44,247 bases of DNA, from NCBI GenBank assembly GCA_027057345.1, contig JALUIX010000158.1:1-44247 (forward strand). Reading direction: 5' to 3'. Below, piece after piece: positions 40,948-44,247 of this stretch; the stretch's first letter is position 1; each line of letters opens with the position of its first letter. A program made the position numbers and the translations under genes. Below the pieces are notes generated by a model. The model was not told the DNA's origin. It saw only the letters and a list, made by a program, of their open reading frames with translations, and searched no databases. This stretch comes from S144-45 sp015494035. GTDB lineage: Bacteria > Pseudomonadota > Gammaproteobacteria > Xanthomonadales > Marinicellaceae.

Positions 40948-41499
40948 ATGAACCTGAAAAACCAATTCCTAATCGCCATGCCAGACCTGGAAGAATCCCC
41001 CTTCGACCAGGCCGTGGTGCTGATGGTGGATCACAACGACGAAGGCGCCATGGGTCTGGTGCTCAACCAGCCTGGCACCACCTCACGCAAGCTGCTGTTC
41101 GAAAAACTCAAGCTGCCCACCGACCGCCTCAGCCAACCCGATGAACCCATCCTGCTGGGCGGGCCGGTGGCGCCAGAACGGGGTTTTGTCCTGCACGACG
41201 GGCAACGCGACTGGGAAAACACCTTCGATATCAGCGAACAGCTCAAGCTCACCACCTCCACCGACATTCTCGATAGCATTGCCCACGGCGAAGGGCCGGA
41301 AAACTGGCTGTTTGCCCTGGGTTATTCCGGCTGGGATGCTGGCCAGCTGGAAGAGGAAATTCGCCAGAATGCCTGGTTGACCAGCCCCAGCGATCGCGCC
41401 CTGATTTTTGATCAGCCGCTGGAAAAACGTTGGCAGCTGGCACTCAATCAACTGGGCGTGCAGCCAGACCAGATCACTGCTTTTCACGGCCATGCCTGA
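40948..41499 (+). CDS. yqgE: YqgE/AlgH family protein
   Basis: A 183-residue member of the YqgE/AlgH family (DUF179), of unknown biochemical role. It has NQFLIAMPDLEESPFDQAVV, LVLNQPG, ILLGGPVAPERGFVLHD and FALGYSGWDAGQLEEEI. The gene order yqgE-yqgF is common in gammaproteobacteria. yqgF starts 8 bases before its stop. Confidence 0.93.
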   Translation: MNLKNQFLIAMPDLEESPFDQAVVLMVDHNDEGAMGLVLNQPGTTSRKLLFEKLKLPTDRLSQPDEPILLGGPVAPERGFVLHDGQRDWENTFDISEQLKLTTSTDILDSIAHGEGPENWLFALGYSGWDAGQLEEEIRQNAWLTSPSDRALIFDQPLEKRWQLALNQLGVQPDQITAFHGHA

Positions 41500-41935
41500 A
41501 CCGTCTGCCATCACGCGTGTGCTGGGTTTTGATTTCGGCATGAAGCGCACCGGCGTGGCCGTGGGCCAAACCATCACCGCTTCGGCCAATGCCCTGGCCA
41601 CCGTTAAAAGCGCCCAGGCTGGCCAACCCGACTGGCCTGCACTGGACGCACTGGTCAGGGAATGGCAGCCGGACGCACTGGTGGTGGGCATTCCGGTGAA
41701 TATGAATAATGAAGAACAGCCCATAACCAAGGCGGCGCGGGGCTTTGCCCGACAACTCCACTCACGCTACAGCCTGCCTGTTTTCGAAGTGGACGAACGA
41801 CTCACTTCCAAAGCAGCCCAACGCGAATTTATTCAGGCCCGTCAAAGCGGCCAGGCGCGGCGCAAGGACATCGGCAAACTGGATGCCCACGCTGCCAAAC
41901 ACATTCTTGAAACCTGGTTATCCACCCAGTCATGA
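41492..41935 (+). CDS. yqgF: YqgF/RuvX RNase H-fold nuclease
   Basis: YqgF (RuvX) is an RNase H-like putative Holliday-junction resolvase or rRNA-processing nuclease involved in 16S 5'-end maturation in E. coli. From ATG 41492 it has 147 residues with the acidic motifs LGFDFGMKRTGVAVG, VVGIPVNMNNEEQPIT, VDERLTSKAAQREF and KLDAHAAKHIL. The frame extends 28 codons upstream as a shadow of yqgE; the internal ATG gives the standard length. pyrB overlaps its stop (ATGA). Confidence 0.92.
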   Translation: MPEPSAITRVLGFDFGMKRTGVAVGQTITASANALATVKSAQAGQPDWPALDALVREWQPDALVVGIPVNMNNEEQPITKAARGFARQLHSRYSLPVFEVDERLTSKAAQREFIQARQSGQARRKDIGKLDAHAAKHILETWLSTQS

Positions 41936-42828
41936 AGCACTTTACCGACATCAACGACCTTGACCGCGAAGATATCCTGCGGCTGTTCCAGCTCGCCGAC
42001 AAGCTGCAGGCCATGAGCGACAAAAAACGCGCCAAACAGCTGCGCGGCAAAACCCTCATGCAGCTGTTTTTTGAAAACAGCACCCGCACCCGGGTCTCGT
42101 TTGAACTGGCCGCCAAACGACTGGGCGCCACCCTCATTAACGTGGACATTGCCCACAGTTCCACCAACAAGGGTGAAACTCTGCGTGACACCCTGGAAAC
42201 CCTGGCCGCCATAGGCAGCGATGCCTTCGTCATTCGTCACGCCGAAAGCGGCACCGCCGAACAGGCGCGGCGCTGGCTGGGCCAGAATACTAGCATCATC
42301 AATGCCGGCGACGGCGCCGCACAGCACCCGTCCCAGGCCCTGCTGGACCTGTATACCATCGCCCGTCACAAGGGCGAAATCGCACCATTGAAGGTGGCCA
42401 TTTTCGGCGACATTAAACATTCCCGCGTGGCCAGTTCGCTAATTGACGGCCTGCGCATCATGGGCTGCCACAACATCAACCTGTTTGGTCCCCGTCACCT
42501 GATGCCCGATGAGACTCCGGCGCTGATCATGAACAGCTTTGCCAATGCCGCCCGCGATGCCGATGTACTGGTGATGCTGCGCATTCAAAAGGAACGCATG
42601 GCCGAAAGCGAAACGCCCAAGCTAGATCAGTACCTGGAATTTTATGGACTGACGCCCGAACGCCTGAAGCTGGCAAAACCCGATGCCATTGTCATGCACC
42701 CGGGGCCCATGAACCGGGGAGTGGAAATTGCCTCGGAAGTGGCCGATGGGCCGCAGTCAGTCATCCTGGAACAGGTCCATAACGGCGTGCTCACCCGTCA
42801 GGCCATCCTGCATCAACTACTGGCTTGA
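41932..42828 (+). CDS. pyrB: Aspartate carbamoyltransferase catalytic subunit
   Basis: PyrB makes carbamoyl-aspartate, the first committed step of pyrimidine synthesis. The 298-residue protein has the carbamoyl-phosphate motif FFENSTRTRVSFELAAKRLG, SSTNKGETLRDTL, NAGDGAAQHPSQALLDLYTI, the aspartate-binding region VMLRIQKERM and HPGPMNRGVEI. It lacks the roughly 20-residue N-terminal extension I recall from Pseudomonas PyrB, which binds the PyrC' pseudo-dihydroorotase. No pyrC' or pyrR lies next to it. So it may act as a simple trimer, as in Bacillus. Confidence 0.95.
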   Translation: MKHFTDINDLDREDILRLFQLADKLQAMSDKKRAKQLRGKTLMQLFFENSTRTRVSFELAAKRLGATLINVDIAHSSTNKGETLRDTLETLAAIGSDAFVIRHAESGTAEQARRWLGQNTSIINAGDGAAQHPSQALLDLYTIARHKGEIAPLKVAIFGDIKHSRVASSLIDGLRIMGCHNINLFGPRHLMPDETPALIMNSFANAARDADVLVMLRIQKERMAESETPKLDQYLEFYGLTPERLKLAKPDAIVMHPGPMNRGVEIASEVADGPQSVILEQVHNGVLTRQAILHQLLA

Positions 42829-42951
42829 ATGACTGGCTTGAAAGCCCCGCGACACTTACAACACGCTGGACCCTGCCCCGTGGGCAAAAGTCGCAAGGAG
42901 CACGGGTGGCTGTGCTAAAATTTGCTGTTTTGAATCAGGAATCCGCACCGC

Positions 42952-44163
42952 ATGAGCAGCGAAAACTGGCAAGACGCCCTCGCCGACCAACCCCATCGCA
43001 TTATTGACCACAACGGCACCCGTTTTGTGGTTCTCGGCACGGCCCATGTGTCGCAGAAAAGCGTCGATGTGGTGCGTGAACTGCTGCAAAGCGGCCAGTT
43101 CGACACCGCGGCCATTGAGCTGGATGAAAACCGCTACCAGGCCATTCAGGACCCAGACCGCTTCCGCAAGCTTGACATCATCCAGGTGATTCGCAATGGC
43201 CAAACAGGCCTCATTGCCACCAACCTGGCCCTGAGCGCCTACCAGAAACGCCTGGCTGACCAGCTAGGCATCACCCCCGGCGCGGAAATGAAAGCCGCCA
43301 TCGACCTGGCCCAGGAACGCGATCTGGGGCTGTGGCGCATTGACCGGGACATCAGCACCACCATGAAACGGGCCTGGCGCAACATGCGTTTTGGCGACAA
43401 GCTGAATCTGCTTTTTGGTGGCTTCGCGGGTTTTTTCGAAAAAGAAGCCGTCAGCACGGACGACATCGAAAAACTCAAAACCGGCGACATGCTGGAAAGC
43501 ACCTTTGCCGAATTTGCCCAGGGCAACCCCTCCATTTATCAAAGCCTGATTGCCGAACGCGACCAGTACATGGCCGCGCGCCTGAAACAGGAAAGCGCCA
43601 ACAATGACAGCCGTAACACACTGGTGGTCATTGGCGCCGGTCACCTGGAAGGCCTCAGCAAGCACCTGCAGGACGAAGGACAGGACACCGATGCCACCGT
43701 GGCAGAACTGGACACCGTGCCAGCAAAAAGTCGCTGGCTGAAATGGCTGCCCTGGATTATCGTCGCCATCATTCTGGCCGGCTTCGTGCTGGGGTTCAGC
43801 CGCAACGCCGACATGGGCTGGGGCATGGTCAAAACCTGGGTGCTTTACAACGGCGTACTGGCTGCCATTGGCGCGGCAATTGCCGGTGCCCACCCGCTGA
43901 CGGTGCTCACGGCTTTTCTGGCCGCTCCGCTCACCTCGCTGAATCCGGCCGTGGCCGCTGGCATGGTGGCCGCGCTCACCGAAGCCTGGATACGTAAGCC
44001 CAAGGTGGAAGACTTCGAACGGCTGCAAACCGATGCCGCCAGCCTGCGTGGCTGGTGGAAAAACCCCGTCACCCGAATTCTGTTGGTTTTTCTGCTCACC
44101 AACCTGGGCTCGGCCATCGGCACCTGGGTTTCGGGTTTCAAAATTTTCAACCAGCTGGTATAA
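42952..44163 (+). CDS. TraB/PrgY family membrane protein
   Basis: A 403-residue TraB/PrgY-family protein with a cytoplasmic or extracytoplasmic domain and C-terminal membrane helices. Motifs are FVVLGTAHVSQKSVDVV near residue 24, IELDENRY, VIGAGHLEGL near residue 225, and a membrane region from about residue 262 with three or four hydrophobic segments. GTAHVS and GAGH mark a possible metal site related to Tiki proteases. Bacterial PrgY limits a peptide pheromone in Enterococcus; the role here is unknown. A TAAAAT box at 42916-42921 is a possible promoter. Confidence 0.85.
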   Translation: MSSENWQDALADQPHRIIDHNGTRFVVLGTAHVSQKSVDVVRELLQSGQFDTAAIELDENRYQAIQDPDRFRKLDIIQVIRNGQTGLIATNLALSAYQKRLADQLGITPGAEMKAAIDLAQERDLGLWRIDRDISTTMKRAWRNMRFGDKLNLLFGGFAGFFEKEAVSTDDIEKLKTGDMLESTFAEFAQGNPSIYQSLIAERDQYMAARLKQESANNDSRNTLVVIGAGHLEGLSKHLQDEGQDTDATVAELDTVPAKSRWLKWLPWIIVAIILAGFVLGFSRNADMGWGMVKTWVLYNGVLAAIGAAIAGAHPLTVLTAFLAAPLTSLNPAVAAGMVAALTEAWIRKPKVEDFERLQTDAASLRGWWKNPVTRILLVFLLTNLGSAIGTWVSGFKIFNQLV

Positions 44164-44199
44164 ATTGAGTCACCCGACAATTGAATTTTATTTTGTGAA

Positions 44200-44247
44200 A
44201 TGAACCTGACCCCGCTCCGCATTGGCCCGTACACCCTGCCCAACGCC
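44200..44247 (+). CDS. dusB: tRNA-dihydrouridine synthase B, 5' end only
   Basis: The first 16 codons read MNLTPLRIGPYTLPNA, and the gene runs off the window. DusB proteins begin with an IGxYxLxN motif before the flavin-binding APMAG loop, and LRIGPYTLPN fits this. The upstream leader is only 36 bp from the TraB gene. The call rests on a short stretch; the family is probable rather than proven. Confidence 0.65.
   Translation, partial: MNLTPLRIGPYTLPNA

Noticed and set aside
44165..44194. Promoter for dusB (TTGAGT and TATTTT)
   Set aside because: The -10-like box would end six bases before the start codon, needing a leaderless mRNA; evidence too thin.

Overview
The window is a GC-rich gammaproteobacterial chromosome segment. 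It has 45 annotated genes, partial genes or gene remnants, and no rRNA, tRNA or CRISPR array that I can see. Gene families and order point to a relative of the Pseudomonadales/Chromatiales/Xanthomonadales grade. From memory of Pseudomonas aeruginosa, the second half follows the same order: bioA, rsmE, then the Pil-Chp chemosensory cluster, gshB, a TonB3-like gene, yqgE, yqgF and pyrB. Here pilH, pyrR and pyrC' are missing from that order and other genes are inserted.

Region 1 (1-6229): a degraded 3' end resembling an acyl-CoA dehydrogenase, a small lipoprotein, then type II secretion genes gspC-D-E-F. Region 2 (6242-11607): ftsE-ftsX, a two-receiver response regulator, ung, a polyprenyl diphosphate synthase (ispB), and an uncharacterised helix-turn-helix-like protein. 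Region 3 (11607-13910): an accessory stretch with a palindromic repeat, a terminator, an antitoxin with a nonsense-mutated ParE toxin, a conserved unknown and an AT-rich HEPN-like orphan. Region 4 (13911-17045): the pseudopilin genes gspG-H-I-J-K on the minus strand, so the secretion locus is split and gspL/gspM are not here. Region 5 (17293-26706): bioA-rsmE, a patatin-like phospholipase, a DUF1800/DUF1501 Tat-exported pair, a small SmpA/BamE-like protein and the agmatine-to-putrescine pair aguA-aguB. Region 6 (26830-38433): the minus-strand operon pilG-pilI-pilJ-pilK-chpA-chpB-chpC for type IV pilus chemosensing. chpA is cut by a 10-N scaffold gap. Region 7 (39097-44247): gshB, tonB-like, yqgE, yqgF, pyrB, a TraB-family membrane protein and the first codons of dusB.

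The most unusual structure is a dispersed family of 160-162 bp, near-perfectly palindromic, MITE-like elements. Each has terminal repeats near AGGAAGCTCTGATYGAATC and a central AATAGCnnGCTATT. Four complete copies and two left-end fragments are visible. Three copies begin exactly inside a gene's stop codon: the flanking TA plus the element's first base makes the TAA or TAG. Other notable points are a GspE lacking the zinc-binding cysteines, a response regulator whose first receiver domain has lost its phosphoacceptor, and evidence that the true chpA gap is 11 rather than 10 bases.
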